Positions 55,709-64,000 of a stretch of 64,000 nucleotides of DNA are shown in pieces (position 1 is the stretch's first letter; the number at the start of each line of letters is the position of its first letter). The notes below the pieces were generated by a model, which had not been told where the DNA came from, made no database searches, and worked only from the letters and a program-made list of their open reading frames with translations. This DNA comes from Saccharopolyspora endophytica (GTDB taxonomy: Bacteria > Actinomycetota > Actinomycetes > Mycobacteriales > Pseudonocardiaceae), in the NCBI RefSeq assembly GCF_018070075.1, contig NZ_JAGPXE010000004.1:1-64000 (forward strand), read 5' to 3'. The position numbers and the translations under genes were made by a program.

Positions 55709-57337
55709 TCAGGTGGGGACTTCTGCGAACTCGTCCGCTCCGTGCACCGCGCGGCCGGCGACGAACGTGGCGCGCACGTCGATGTCGCCGATCTCCGAGA
55801 CGGGCACGGTGGTGGGGTCGGCGTCGAGCAGCACGAGGTCGGCGAACATGCCCGCGGCGATCTGACCGCGCTGGTGCTCCTGACCGGCCGCCCACGCCGC
55901 GTGGGTGGTGTAGGCGCGCAGCGCCTCGACGGCGTCGACCCGCTCGTCGGGGGCGAGCACGCGCCCGGCCTTGGTGGTGCGGTCGACCATCGCGCGCATC
56001 CCCAGCAGCGGCGCGCCGTTGGACACGCACGGGCGGTCCGAGCTGCCGGGCACCACCAGGCCGGCGTCCAGGAAGGACCGGTGCCGGTACAGCCACGGCT
56101 CCCGCTCGTCGCCGACCGCTCCGATCATGGTGTCGCCGATCTCGTAGAGGAACCGCGACTGCGGCACCGGGATGACGCCCAGCGCGGCCATCCGGGAGAG
56201 CTGGTCGGGGCGCACCATCGCCGAGTGCTCGATGCGGTGCCGCGCGTCCGGTCGCGGAACCTCGCGCTGCGCCTGCTCGAACGCCTCCAACGTCAGGTCG
56301 ATGGCGCGGTCGCCGATGGCGTGCGCGGCGATCCGCCAGCCGCCCCGGTGCGCGGTGAGGATCCGCTCGCGCAGCACGACCGGGTCGTCGCCGAGCACGC
56401 CGTGACCGCCGTGCCCGTGGAACGGGTCGGTGACCGCAGCGGTGCGGCTCGACAGCGCGCCATCGGTGAAGATCTTCATCGGCCCGATGCGCAGGAACTC
56501 GTCGCCGAAACCGCTGCGCAGCCCCAGATCCAGGCCGAAGGCGTCCGGACCGACCTGGTGCAGCACCTCGTTGGCGGGCATCAGCTCCACGCGCAGCGGC
56601 AGCTCGCCGCGCTGCCGCGCCAGCTGGTACGCGGCGGCCTCGGCCGGGCTGTGCCCGATCCAGCCGCCGCCGATGCCCGCTTCGGTGACGTGCGTGAGCC
56701 CTTCGGCCGCGTAGCGCGTCGCGGCGCGGCCGATCGCCGCCACCAGCTCCTCGACCGGGTAGGGCTTGACCAGCGCGTCGACGAGTTGCTGCGCCTGCTC
56801 GGCGAGCAGCCCGGTCGGCGATCCCTCGGCGTCGCGCTCGACCACGCCGCCCTCGGGAACGCGGGCGGAGCCGTCCAGAACCCCCGCCTTGGCGAGGATT
56901 TCGGTGCTGGCCACGCACATGTGCGCCGAGCGGTGCTTGAGCCACACCGGCCTGCCGCCGCCCGCCCTGTCGAGCCGGGCGCGGTCGGGGTGCCCGCCGA
57001 TGACGAAGTCGTCGTAACCGGACCCGATCACCCAGCCGTCGGAGGGCAGTTCGGCGGCCTTGGCGGCGACCAGGTCGTAGAGCTCCTCGGCCGACCGGCA
57101 GCCGGACAGGTCGAGTTCGGCGAGCGAGAGCCCGTACCAGACCATGTGGTTGTGCGAGTCGGCGAAACCGGGCGTCACGACCGCGCCGCCGCCGTCGATC
57201 ACCTGCCGCGCGGGCAGGTCGGCGATCTCCTCGTCCACCCCGACGATCCGGCCGCCGAGCACCCCGATGGTGTGCGCGGTGGGGTGGTGCGGGTTCATGG
57301 TCAGCGCGCGGACGTCGCGCAGCAGCAGGTCCAGCAC
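55709..57337 (-). CDS. YtcJ-type amidohydrolase
   Basis: A 542-residue metal-dependent hydrolase of the amidohydrolase superfamily (YtcJ/NfdA group). The barrel metal site SHNH follows GFADSHNHMVW. Further conserved parts are KIFTDGALSSRTAAV, AAHAIGDRAID, RIEHSAM and a late Asp in SSDRPC. Members cleave amide, formamide or ring C-N bonds; substrates are mostly unknown. It starts 13 bases after ureC-like and is followed by an MHS transporter, so it is likely part of the same pathway. Confidence 0.87.
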   Translation of the reverse strand: MLDLLLRDVRALTMNPHHPTAHTIGVLGGRIVGVDEEIADLPARQVIDGGGAVVTPGFADSHNHMVWYGLSLAELDLSGCRSAEELYDLVAAKAAELPSDGWVIGSGYDDFVIGGHPDRARLDRAGGGRPVWLKHRSAHMCVASTEILAKAGVLDGSARVPEGGVVERDAEGSPTGLLAEQAQQLVDALVKPYPVEELVAAIGRAATRYAAEGLTHVTEAGIGGGWIGHSPAEAAAYQLARQRGELPLRVELMPANEVLHQVGPDAFGLDLGLRSGFGDEFLRIGPMKIFTDGALSSRTAAVTDPFHGHGGHGVLGDDPVVLRERILTAHRGGWRIAAHAIGDRAIDLTLEAFEQAQREVPRPDARHRIEHSAMVRPDQLSRMAALGVIPVPQSRFLYEIGDTMIGAVGDEREPWLYRHRSFLDAGLVVPGSSDRPCVSNGAPLLGMRAMVDRTTKAGRVLAPDERVDAVEALRAYTTHAAWAAGQEHQRGQIAAGMFADLVLLDADPTTVPVSEIGDIDVRATFVAGRAVHGADEFAEVPT

Positions 57338-57350
57338 TTCGTTCCTCTCC

Positions 57351-59024
57351 TCAGCCCAGGTGGTGCGTGCGGGTCAGCGGCAGCGTTGCCGCGCGGTGCA
57401 CGTCGATCTCTACACCGTCGACCGACACCGGACCCGGTTCGCGCGGGACTTCCACGCGCGGGGTCGCGGTGTTGCGCACCATGTCCGCCCTGGTCAGCCC
57501 CCTGCTGTCGCGCACGGAGGCGTAGTTCGGGCCGCTGGGCAGGCGCGCGCGGTCGGCGGCGTCGGCGACGAACACCGTGGACAGCCTGCGGGGCGCGGCG
57601 CCGAGTCCGCCGAAGAAGGGGCGCATGACCCTCGGTTGGGTGAGCCTGGTGGACCCCGATCCCGACCCGCTGGCGCCCCAGGCGACGAACCCGGACTTGA
57701 TCACCAGGTCGGGTTCGGCGCCGAACCAGGCCGGTTGCCACAGCACGATGTCGGCGAGCCTGCCCGGCTGCAGCGACCCGACCTCGTGGGCCATGCCGTG
57801 CGCGATCGCCGGGTTGAGGGTGATCTTGGCGAGGTAGCGCAACACCCGCTCGTTGTCGGCGTGCTCGGGCCCGGTCTCGCCGGCGAGCGCGGCCTGCACG
57901 TGGGCGAGCTGCCAGGTGCGGCGGGCGGTTTCAGCGATGCGGCCCATGCCCATCGAGTCGGAGTTGACGATGCTGATCGCCCCGGAGTCGTGCAGCGCGT
58001 TCTCCGCGGCGATGCCGTGCTCGCGGACCCTGCTGCCCGCGATGCTCCTGTCGCTGTCCACCATGGAGTGTCCCTTGTGGACCGTCATGGTCATCGGGAA
58101 CAGCTCGGCGACCGTCGCCGGGGTCAGCGGCAGCGTCGGGGTGGTCGAGGAGGTCAGCACGTGCGGGCTGCCCACGACCTCCAGCAGGTCGGGATGCCCG
58201 CCACCGCCCTCGACGTGGTAGGCGTGCACCGTGCGACCCCGCGTCGCGTCGAGGGTGTCGGCGAGGAAGCCGGACTCGTTGAGCGTGTCGGTGTGCAGCG
58301 CGACCGGCAGGTCCGCCTGATCGGCCACGCCCAGGCAGGTGTCCACGATGTGCGGGGTGGCGCCCCAGTCCTCGTGGATCTTGAACCCGCCCGCGCCGGA
58401 CAGGACCGCCCGTTCCAGCAGGTCGTTCGAGGACGACGATCCGCGGGCCAGGAACGCGACGTTGATCGGCACGTCCCGCCACGCCTCGATCATCGAGTGC
58501 AGGTTGTGGGCCGGGTTCGCGCCGACGTCCCACACCCCGCCCATACCCATGCCCACCAGCGAGGTCACCCCGGCCGCCAGCGCGGCGGGCACCACCTCGG
58601 GGCTGGACAGGTGCACGTGCGAGTCGACCACGCCGGGCGTGGCGATCAGGCCGTCACCGGTGATCATCGCGGTGTGCGAGTCGACGACCAGCTCCACGCC
58701 GTCCCCGGCCTCCGGGTTTCCCGCGCGCCCGACCCCGACGACCCGTCCTTCCTTGATCCCGATGTTGGTCTTGCGCACGCCCAGCACCGGATCCAGCAGC
58801 AGCACCCCGAGGATCACCATGTCCAGCGCGCTGTCCCGGCCCGCCTTCGGCGCGACGAGCAGTCCGTCGCGGGCGGTCTTGGCGCAGCCGCCGAGCATCT
58901 CCTCGCCGGGCTCGGTGTCGTCGTCCTCCACGCGCACCCACAGGTCGGTGTCGGCCAACCGCACCAGGTCACCGGTGGTCGGTCCGTACAGCGCCGCGTA
59001 GCGCTCCCGGGACAGGCTGGTCAT
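57351..59024 (-). CDS. Urease alpha subunit-like protein
   Basis: A 557-residue amidohydrolase close to UreC. Every nickel-site residue has a counterpart: H136 and H138 (SHVHL), Lys215 for the carbamylated bridge (FKIHEDWGATP), H244 (HTDTLNESGF), H270 (YHVEG), the flap His316 and D356 (NSDSMG). However, the usual flap Cys before the catalytic His is Val, the His after it is Lys, and several surrounding motifs differ. The start overlaps the gamma-beta fusion by four bases. No ureD, ureE, ureF or ureG gene is nearby. It may be a urease served by accessory proteins made elsewhere, or an enzyme for another substrate. Confidence 0.85.
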   Translation of the reverse strand: MTSLSRERYAALYGPTTGDLVRLADTDLWVRVEDDDTEPGEEMLGGCAKTARDGLLVAPKAGRDSALDMVILGVLLLDPVLGVRKTNIGIKEGRVVGVGRAGNPEAGDGVELVVDSHTAMITGDGLIATPGVVDSHVHLSSPEVVPAALAAGVTSLVGMGMGGVWDVGANPAHNLHSMIEAWRDVPINVAFLARGSSSSNDLLERAVLSGAGGFKIHEDWGATPHIVDTCLGVADQADLPVALHTDTLNESGFLADTLDATRGRTVHAYHVEGGGGHPDLLEVVGSPHVLTSSTTPTLPLTPATVAELFPMTMTVHKGHSMVDSDRSIAGSRVREHGIAAENALHDSGAISIVNSDSMGMGRIAETARRTWQLAHVQAALAGETGPEHADNERVLRYLAKITLNPAIAHGMAHEVGSLQPGRLADIVLWQPAWFGAEPDLVIKSGFVAWGASGSGSGSTRLTQPRVMRPFFGGLGAAPRRLSTVFVADAADRARLPSGPNYASVRDSRGLTRADMVRNTATPRVEVPREPGPVSVDGVEIDVHRAATLPLTRTHHLG

Positions 59025-59596
59025 CGGCTGCCTCCCATCGCCACGAGGACGAGTTCCTTGCGCTCCCCCGCTTCCAGGCGCACCGCCGTGCCCGCGGGCA
59101 CCGCCAGCCGGAAACCGGCGAGCTCGACGTCGCTGCGCACCGCCGGGTTGAGCTGGTCCAGCGGGAAGTGGGAGGAGATCCACACCGGGCGTTCACCGGT
59201 GTTGTGCAGCCACGCCGTCCGCCGCTCGCGACCGGCCGCCAACTCGATCTCGCCGTCGGCGGCGCGCACCGCTCCCGGCGCGTCCGGGCCGGGCGGGCCG
59301 AACGGCTGCGGCACGTGCACCAGCGAGCTGCCGTGCGGGAACAGCGCTTCGACCTGGATCACCGGGACGGCGGCGGGAACACCCGGGCGGACCTGGTCGG
59401 CGGTCAGCAGCGCGCCGGCCCTGCGCACGATCTCGTCGATGTCCACGCCGTCCCAGGCGAGTTCGCAGATCTCGTCGCACACGTAGGCCACGGCGTCGGG
59501 CGCGCCGAGCAGCGCTCCGCGGGCCAGCCTGCGGCGGGCCAGCTCCGCGGCGGTGAACAGGTTCAGCCGCTCCTGCTCGCGGGGCGTCAAGTGCAT
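59021..59596 (-). CDS. Fused urease gamma-beta subunit-like protein
   Basis: A 191-residue fusion. Residues 1-100 are a UreA-type domain (HLTPREQERLNLFTAAELAR, then VIQVEALFPHGSSLV). Residues 110-191 are a UreB-type domain (NTGERPVWISSHFPLDQLNP, then GFRLAVPAGTAVRLEAGE). Gamma-beta fusions are known in Helicobacter and in actinomycetes. It is first in the operon and translationally coupled to the alpha-like gene. It faces a PucR-type regulator 74 bases away. Confidence 0.87.
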   Translation of the reverse strand: MHLTPREQERLNLFTAAELARRRLARGALLGAPDAVAYVCDEICELAWDGVDIDEIVRRAGALLTADQVRPGVPAAVPVIQVEALFPHGSSLVHVPQPFGPPGPDAPGAVRAADGEIELAAGRERRTAWLHNTGERPVWISSHFPLDQLNPAVRSDVELAGFRLAVPAGTAVRLEAGERKELVLVAMGGSR

Positions 59597-59658
59597 GAGA
59601 GCACAGTCCTCTGGTCACCGGCCCAGCACAATGATGGATCCACGCCATCTGATCGCTC

Positions 59659-59670
59659 TAGATTGGGCGG
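59659..59670 (+). promoter_or_regulatory. Predicted -10 box of a leaderless PucR gene
   Basis: TAGATT (59659-59664) stands six bases before the ATG at 59671, so transcription would begin at or near the start codon. The 74-base gap must also hold the urease-like operon promoter, placing both under one control region. Confidence 0.4.
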
Positions 59671-60837
59671 ATGCACACTTCGCTTCACGAGCCGGTCACA
59701 CCCGACGGGCCGTTGCGCAGGCTGGTGCACTCCTGCCTGGACGATCTCGACGAGCTGGTCGCGGTGTTCCTGGCCGAGCTGCGCTCGATGGAGCCCTACG
59801 CCAGCGACGCCGTGCCGTGGTCGGAGCTGCGCGAGCACGCCGAGGGGAGCATGGAGCTGCTGCTGCGGCTGTCCGGAGGCCTGGCGGTCCCCGACAGGCT
59901 TGGCGACCTGTGCGAGCGCATCGGGCGCAGCCGCGCGCAGGCGGGCGTCCCGCTGGAGGTGCTGCTGCACGCGGTGCGCGTCGACTTCCGGGTGCTCTGG
60001 GACGCCTTCGCGCGACGGGTGTCCGAGGACGAGCTGCCGTCCCTGGTGCGCAGCGCCTCGCGGGTGTGGGCTGCGGTCGACCACCACACCACCCGCATCC
60101 ACCTCGCGTACCTGTCCGAAGCCGCGGTGGTGGCCCGCGAGCAGGAGCACGAGCGGGCCCAGCTGGTGGCGCGGCTGCTGACGACCGACGCCCGCGATCC
60201 GCAGGTGGTCGCGCAGGTCGCCACGGCGCTCGACGTCTCGGCCGACGCGGACTTCGCGGTGGCCGCTGCTCCGCTGCCCGCCACCCGGCCGCTGCGCGAC
60301 GCGGCCGACGAGCTGTCGGCGCGGGGCATCTCGGTGCACCTGCAGGACGTCGACCGGCGACCGGTGCTCATCGCGCAGCTGCCCGCCGGTGTCACGGCGG
60401 TGCCTCAGCGCTGGTTGCAGGAGGTCCCCTGCGGCCTCGCACCCGTGGCCCGCACGCTGGCGGGTGTGCCGCGTGCGGTGCGCATCGCCGCCGAGCTCGC
60501 CGGAATCGGCGCGGCCGAGGCGGGTCCGCGGGCGCTGCCCGACGTCTGGTCGTCGGTGGTGGCGGGGAGGCTGGGCGAGCTGGGCGACGCCCTGGCCGCC
60601 GAGGTGTTCGGCCGGATGCGCGGCATCGGCGCGGGCGAGCGCTCGCGGCTGCTGGAGACCGCGGCGGCCTACCTGCGCACCGGATCGGCGGGTGCGGTGG
60701 CCGGTGAGCTGTACTGCCACCGCAACACGGTTCTCAACCGGCTTCGCCGGATCGACGATCTCACCGGCTGCGATCTCACCCGTCCCGACCAGGCCGCGTT
60801 GTTCGTGGTGGCGCGGGCCTGCGACCCGAGTGCGTGA
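59671..60837 (+). CDS. PucR/CdaR-type transcriptional regulator
   Basis: A 388-residue regulator with a long N-terminal sensor region (about 1-300) and a C-terminal PucR-type HTH of about 60 residues (LLETAAAYLRTGSAGAVAGELYCHRNTVLNRLRRIDDL). Such regulators often control purine, allantoin, amine or sugar-acid catabolism and are usually activators. It is divergent from the urease-like operon and upstream of a dehydrogenase gene, so it probably controls both in response to the pathway substrate. Confidence 0.87.
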   Translation: MHTSLHEPVTPDGPLRRLVHSCLDDLDELVAVFLAELRSMEPYASDAVPWSELREHAEGSMELLLRLSGGLAVPDRLGDLCERIGRSRAQAGVPLEVLLHAVRVDFRVLWDAFARRVSEDELPSLVRSASRVWAAVDHHTTRIHLAYLSEAAVVAREQEHERAQLVARLLTTDARDPQVVAQVATALDVSADADFAVAAAPLPATRPLRDAADELSARGISVHLQDVDRRPVLIAQLPAGVTAVPQRWLQEVPCGLAPVARTLAGVPRAVRIAAELAGIGAAEAGPRALPDVWSSVVAGRLGELGDALAAEVFGRMRGIGAGERSRLLETAAAYLRTGSAGAVAGELYCHRNTVLNRLRRIDDLTGCDLTRPDQAALFVVARACDPSA

Positions 60838-60919
60838 TTTCGAACGCCGTGCGGGTCACCGGTTGTCCGGCGTACTACGGTGGTGGTGGACCTCTCTCGA
60901 TCGCGCAAAGGATGGGACG

Positions 60920-62389
60920 TTGACCGCGACGCAGATCCCGGACACCACCCGAGCCGAACTCGACGCCGCGCTGCAGCGGGCCGCCGACGCCGCCGAGCCC
61001 TTCGGCGAGCAGGCCCCGGCGGAGCGCGCCCGCCAGCTGCGGGCCGTCGCCGACGCCCTCGACGCGGCGGCCGGTGAGCTGATCCCGCTGGCCATCAACG
61101 AGTCTCACCTCTCCGAGGGCCGGCTGACCGGTGAGCTGAAGCGGACCACCTTCCAGCTGCGCCTGTTCGCCGACACCGTCGAGCCCGGCGAGCACCTGCG
61201 GGTCACCTTCGACCGAGCCGACCCGGACTTCGCGCTGGGCCCCAAGCCGGACCTGCGGCGGATGCTGCTGCCGGTGGGCCCGGTTCTGGTGTTCGCCGCC
61301 AGCAACTTCCCCTTCGCGTTCTCCGTCGCCGGCGGTGACACCGCCGCAGCGCTGGCGGCCGGGTGCCCGGTGGTCCTCAAGGGCCACCCCGGTCACCCGG
61401 AGCTGTCGGTGCGGACCGGCGAGATCGTTGCCGAGGCGCTGCGCTCGGCCGGTGCGCCGGAAGGCGCGTTCAGCGTCGTGCTCGGCTTCGACACCGGCAC
61501 CGACGCGCTGCGGGACGAGCGGATCAAGGCGGCCGCGTTCACCGGTTCGGTCCCGGCCGGGCGCGCGCTGTTCGACATCGCCCACTCGCGTCCGAAGCCG
61601 ATCCCGTTCTTCGGCGAGCTCGGCAGCCTCAACCCGGTGTTCGTCGCACCGGGGGCCGTGGCCGCGCGCGGAACCGACATCGCCAAGACCTACGTGACCT
61701 CCTACTCCGGCAACGCCGGTCAGCTGTGCACCAAGCCCGGCCTGCTGTTCCTGCCCGCCGACCACGGCCTGGAGGACGCGCTCGCCGAGGAGTCGGCGGC
61801 CGTGGCGTCCCACCGGCTGCTCAACGAGCGGCTGCACGAGGGCTACTGCGGTCGGCGCTCGGTCGTCACCGACGTCCCGGGGGTGCGCGTGCTCGTCGAC
61901 GGCGCGAGCGACTCGGCGGAGGACGGGGCGGCGCCCACGCTGCTGGCCACCGACGTGGAAACCCTGCTGGCCAACCGGGACGCGCTGCTGGAGGAGGTGT
62001 TCGGCCCGCTGTCCATCGTGGTCACCTACACCTCGGAGGACGAGGCCCGCCGCGCGGCGGAGGCGTTCGAGGGCAACCTCACCGCGACGGTCCACGCGGA
62101 GGACTCCGACACCGACTTCGTCGCCACGCTCCTGCCGCGCCTGCGGGAGCGCGCCGGGCGCCTGCTGTTCAACGGCTGGCCGACCGGCGTCGCCGTCTCC
62201 CACGCCATGCAGCACGGCGGTCCCTACCCGGCCACCACGGACGCCCGCTTCACCTCGGTCGGCACGGCGGCCCTCGACCGCTTCCTCCGCCCGGTGACCT
62301 ACCAGAACGTCCCGGCCGCGCTGCTCCCGCAGCCCCTCCAGGACCACAACCCCTGGAACATCCCGCAGAAGATCCACGCTGCCGGCTAG
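60920..62389 (+). CDS. Aldehyde dehydrogenase, ketoglutaric-semialdehyde type
   Basis: A 489-residue NAD(P)-dependent aldehyde dehydrogenase. The catalytic Cys lies in GNAGQLCTKPG, and the Glu motif appears as FFGELGSLNPVF. Sequence and length fit the 2,5-dioxovalerate (alpha-ketoglutaric semialdehyde) dehydrogenase group, which ends several sugar-acid and hydroxyproline pathways in 2-oxoglutarate. A TTG start at 60920 is used because AAAGGATGGGACG precedes it; no ATG or GTG fits the frame nearby. It follows the PucR gene by 82 bases and may be its target. Confidence 0.86.
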   Translation: MTATQIPDTTRAELDAALQRAADAAEPFGEQAPAERARQLRAVADALDAAAGELIPLAINESHLSEGRLTGELKRTTFQLRLFADTVEPGEHLRVTFDRADPDFALGPKPDLRRMLLPVGPVLVFAASNFPFAFSVAGGDTAAALAAGCPVVLKGHPGHPELSVRTGEIVAEALRSAGAPEGAFSVVLGFDTGTDALRDERIKAAAFTGSVPAGRALFDIAHSRPKPIPFFGELGSLNPVFVAPGAVAARGTDIAKTYVTSYSGNAGQLCTKPGLLFLPADHGLEDALAEESAAVASHRLLNERLHEGYCGRRSVVTDVPGVRVLVDGASDSAEDGAAPTLLATDVETLLANRDALLEEVFGPLSIVVTYTSEDEARRAAEAFEGNLTATVHAEDSDTDFVATLLPRLRERAGRLLFNGWPTGVAVSHAMQHGGPYPATTDARFTSVGTAALDRFLRPVTYQNVPAALLPQPLQDHNPWNIPQKIHAAG

Positions 62390-62471
62390 ACGCCCACCCA
62401 GCAGCAACCGCCACCTCGGCCCCCCGCGGACGAGGCCTGCGCGGAAACCACCGGAGTCCCGTCCCCACCGC

Positions 62472-62540
62472 GGCCATTCCAATTTCGCGCGAAATTCGAG
62501 GGCTTGAGATCGCCTTCGAATTTCTCGCGAAATTCGAATT
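62472..62540. repeat. Palindrome pair with 38-bp spacing, copy 3
   Basis: CAATTTCGCGCGAAATTC (62480-62497) and GAATTTCTCGCGAAATTC (62518-62535) are near-perfect copies of the same 18-base palindrome, centres 38 bases apart. The left flank GGCCATTC matches copy 2. It lies between convergent genes. Confidence 0.83.
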
Positions 62541-62567
62541 TGTCGCCCGCGCGAGTGACGGGGGACG

Positions 62568-63383
62568 TCAGGCGGTTCGGCGGTAGCGGGCGACCGTGAC
62601 CGCGGCCGTGGGCGTCACGGGTGACGGCAGGGCGGCGATCTTGGCTTCGAGGGCTTCGGGCGTGGTGTGCCAGGCGCTGGGCCCCATGGCCACGGCTGCC
62701 AGGGCCTCGGCGTGGGTCAGTTCGAGCCGGAACTCCACCGTGCGCCGCTCCAGCGGGGTGAAGTGGCCTCCGAGCTGGTCGGCGAGGCGTTCCGGTTTGG
62801 ACTCGTCGACGTTGAGCAGGCCCAGGTGGTCGACCAGACCGGTGAGGTGGCCGGGGTCGGGGATCACGACGACGAGCTCACCGCCGGGACGCAGGATCCG
62901 GCGCATCTCCGGCGCGTTGCGCGGAGCGAAGACGTTGAGGACGACACCCGCCGCACCGGTGCGGATCGGCAGCGGCTGCCAGGCGTCGGCCACCGCCGCG
63001 CCGATGCGCGAGTGTGCCTTGGCAGCCCTGCGGCACGCGTACTTGGAGACGTCCAGGGCCACACCGATCCGCTCGCCGAGGGCGCGTACCAGGTAGAAGC
63101 CGGTGCCGGCCCCGATGTCGACCACCGGGCCGTCCCCGGTGACCGCCGCTGCCACCGCGTCGGCGATCGGGTCGTAGTGCCCGGCGCCCAGGAACCCGGC
63201 GCGGGCGGCGACCATCTCCGCGGTGTCACCGACGACCTTGCTGCGACCCGAGAGCAGGCTGACGTAGCCCTGCCGCGCGAAGTCGAACACGTGGTTCGAC
63301 GAACACCGCAGCGAGTTCCCGCTTCGCTCCAGGTCGAGTCCGCAGTGCGGGCAGGCCAGCACCTCCACCACCTCGTCCAGCAC
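62568..63383 (-). CDS. RlmA-type 23S rRNA (guanine-N1) methyltransferase
   Basis: A 271-residue methyltransferase with an N-terminal zinc finger (LACPHCGLDLERSGNSLRC, ligands CxxC and CxxxH), the QGYVSLL motif and a SAM site VVDIGAGTGFYL. These features define RlmA, which methylates G745 (type I) or G748 (type II, TlrB) of 23S rRNA. Gram-positive bacteria normally have the G748 type, and TlrB is linked to macrolide resistance in producers; the position modified here is not shown. GTG at 63383 follows GGAGG. Confidence 0.85.
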   Translation of the reverse strand: MLDEVVEVLACPHCGLDLERSGNSLRCSSNHVFDFARQGYVSLLSGRSKVVGDTAEMVAARAGFLGAGHYDPIADAVAAAVTGDGPVVDIGAGTGFYLVRALGERIGVALDVSKYACRRAAKAHSRIGAAVADAWQPLPIRTGAAGVVLNVFAPRNAPEMRRILRPGGELVVVIPDPGHLTGLVDHLGLLNVDESKPERLADQLGGHFTPLERRTVEFRLELTHAEALAAVAMGPSAWHTTPEALEAKIAALPSPVTPTAAVTVARYRRTA

Positions 63384-63464
63384 AGCCCAGCCTCCACACG
63401 CTTCGCAGATGCGCGATTCTAGTCGTCGGGGAACGCGGCGAGCGGCGCGGAAGGAGGCGCGGCG

Positions 63465-64000
63465 ATGTGGCACTGGCTGAGCGCACCCGAGTACCAGGCG
63501 GCGAGGTTCGCCGTCACCCACCTGATCGCCCTGACCTACCTGATCGGCTTCATCTGCTTCCTGCGGCAGTTCCGCGGTCTGCTCGGTGAGGACGGGCTGA
63601 CGCCGGTGGTCCGATTCGTCCAGCGGGTGCCGTTCCGCCGGGCACCGAGCGTGTTCCACTTCCGCAGCTCCGACCGGTGGCTGGCGGGCGTGGCCTGGAC
63701 CGGCATCGCCGCGAGCGCGCTCGCCCAGTTCGCGGACTTCGCCCCGGTCTGGGGCTGGATGCTCGTGTGGGCGCTGCTGTGGGTGCTGTACTCGTCGATC
63801 GTCAACGTCGGCCAGGTCTGGTACGGCTTCGGCTGGGAATCGCTGCTGCTCGAAGCCGGTTTCCTGGTGATCTTCCTGGGCCCGGCGCACATCGCCCCAC
63901 CGGCGCCGGTGCTGTGGCTGCTGTGCTGGCTGCTGTTCCGCGTCGAGTTCGGCGCCGGGCTGATCAAGCTGCGCGGGGACTCCTGCTGGCGCGACCTCAC
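63465..64000 (+). CDS. Lipase maturation factor-like membrane protein (partial)
   Basis: The first 178 residues of a membrane protein cut by the window end. It opens with MWHWLSAPEYQAARF, and several hydrophobic segments follow. RVEFGAGLIKLRGDSCW near the cut is a hallmark of the lipase maturation factor (LMF1) family. AAGGAGG lies seven bases before the ATG. In bacteria the function of this family is unknown. It is divergent from the rRNA methyltransferase gene with about 80 bases between starts. Confidence 0.85.
   Translation, partial: MWHWLSAPEYQAARFAVTHLIALTYLIGFICFLRQFRGLLGEDGLTPVVRFVQRVPFRRAPSVFHFRSSDRWLAGVAWTGIAASALAQFADFAPVWGWMLVWALLWVLYSSIVNVGQVWYGFGWESLLLEAGFLVIFLGPAHIAPPAPVLWLLCWLLFRVEFGAGLIKLRGDSCWRDL

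Overview
The window is chromosomal DNA from a high-GC actinomycete. The order thrS - HIT protein - pgsA - pdxS - pdxT - yebC - ruvCAB - yajC - secDF - apt - relA - PPIase - MBL protein - hisS, with aspS and an Rv2578c-type radical SAM gene in the same window, is the core layout of Mycobacterium and Pseudonocardiaceae. The repeat content and accessory genes fit Saccharopolyspora or a close relative best. That assignment is inference from gene content and order; no rRNA or other species marker is present. No rRNA, tRNA, CRISPR array, transposase or phage gene was found.

Layout. 1-3100: a minus-strand unit encoding a small secreted His-rich protein, a beta-carbonic anhydrase and a SulP transporter (inorganic carbon handling). 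3.1-8.7 kb: a phosphotransferase-like/GNAT pair, aspS and an HTH regulator. 8.9-15.3 kb: a complete phosphonate uptake and degradation locus (alcohol dehydrogenase, GntR regulator, FAD amine oxidase, PhnD-PhnC-PhnE, HAD phosphonatase-like hydrolase). Three copies of one operator-like motif mark its promoters. 15.3-24 kb: mostly single genes (radical SAM, orphan ketosynthase-like protein, RibD/DHFR-like reductase, a double MerR regulator facing a DUF6194 gene, DUF6157, a Qor2/HxlR redox pair, YibE/F).

24-46.7 kb is housekeeping: hisS, secreted-type PPIase, relA, apt, secDF, yajC, ruvBAC, yebC, vitamin B6 synthase PdxST, an EF-G2-like GTPase, PI-phosphate synthase, YceI, Ap4A phosphorylase and thrS. 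47-52.2 kb holds two paralogous PAS-GGDEF proteins with decayed EAL domains on either side of a Methyltransf_19 gene. 52.6-54 kb is an FprA-type ferredoxin reductase.

54.4-62.4 kb is a catabolic island: a four-gene minus operon (urease gamma-beta fusion, urease alpha-like subunit, YtcJ-type amidohydrolase, MHS transporter) faces a PucR-type regulator and a ketoglutarate-semialdehyde-type dehydrogenase. No urease accessory genes are present. An RlmA-type rRNA methyltransferase and the start of a lipase-maturation-factor-like gene close the window.

Gene ends carry families of palindromic repeats. One is an array of roughly 16-bp imperfect palindromes on a 24-bp period, seen at three convergent gene ends. 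A second is a pair of 18-bp palindromes whose centres are exactly 38 bp apart, seen at three sites. A third is a 90-bp element present in inverted copies around HIT-thrS. The urease-like island, the phosphonate locus with its operators, and the repeats are the parts most worth following up.
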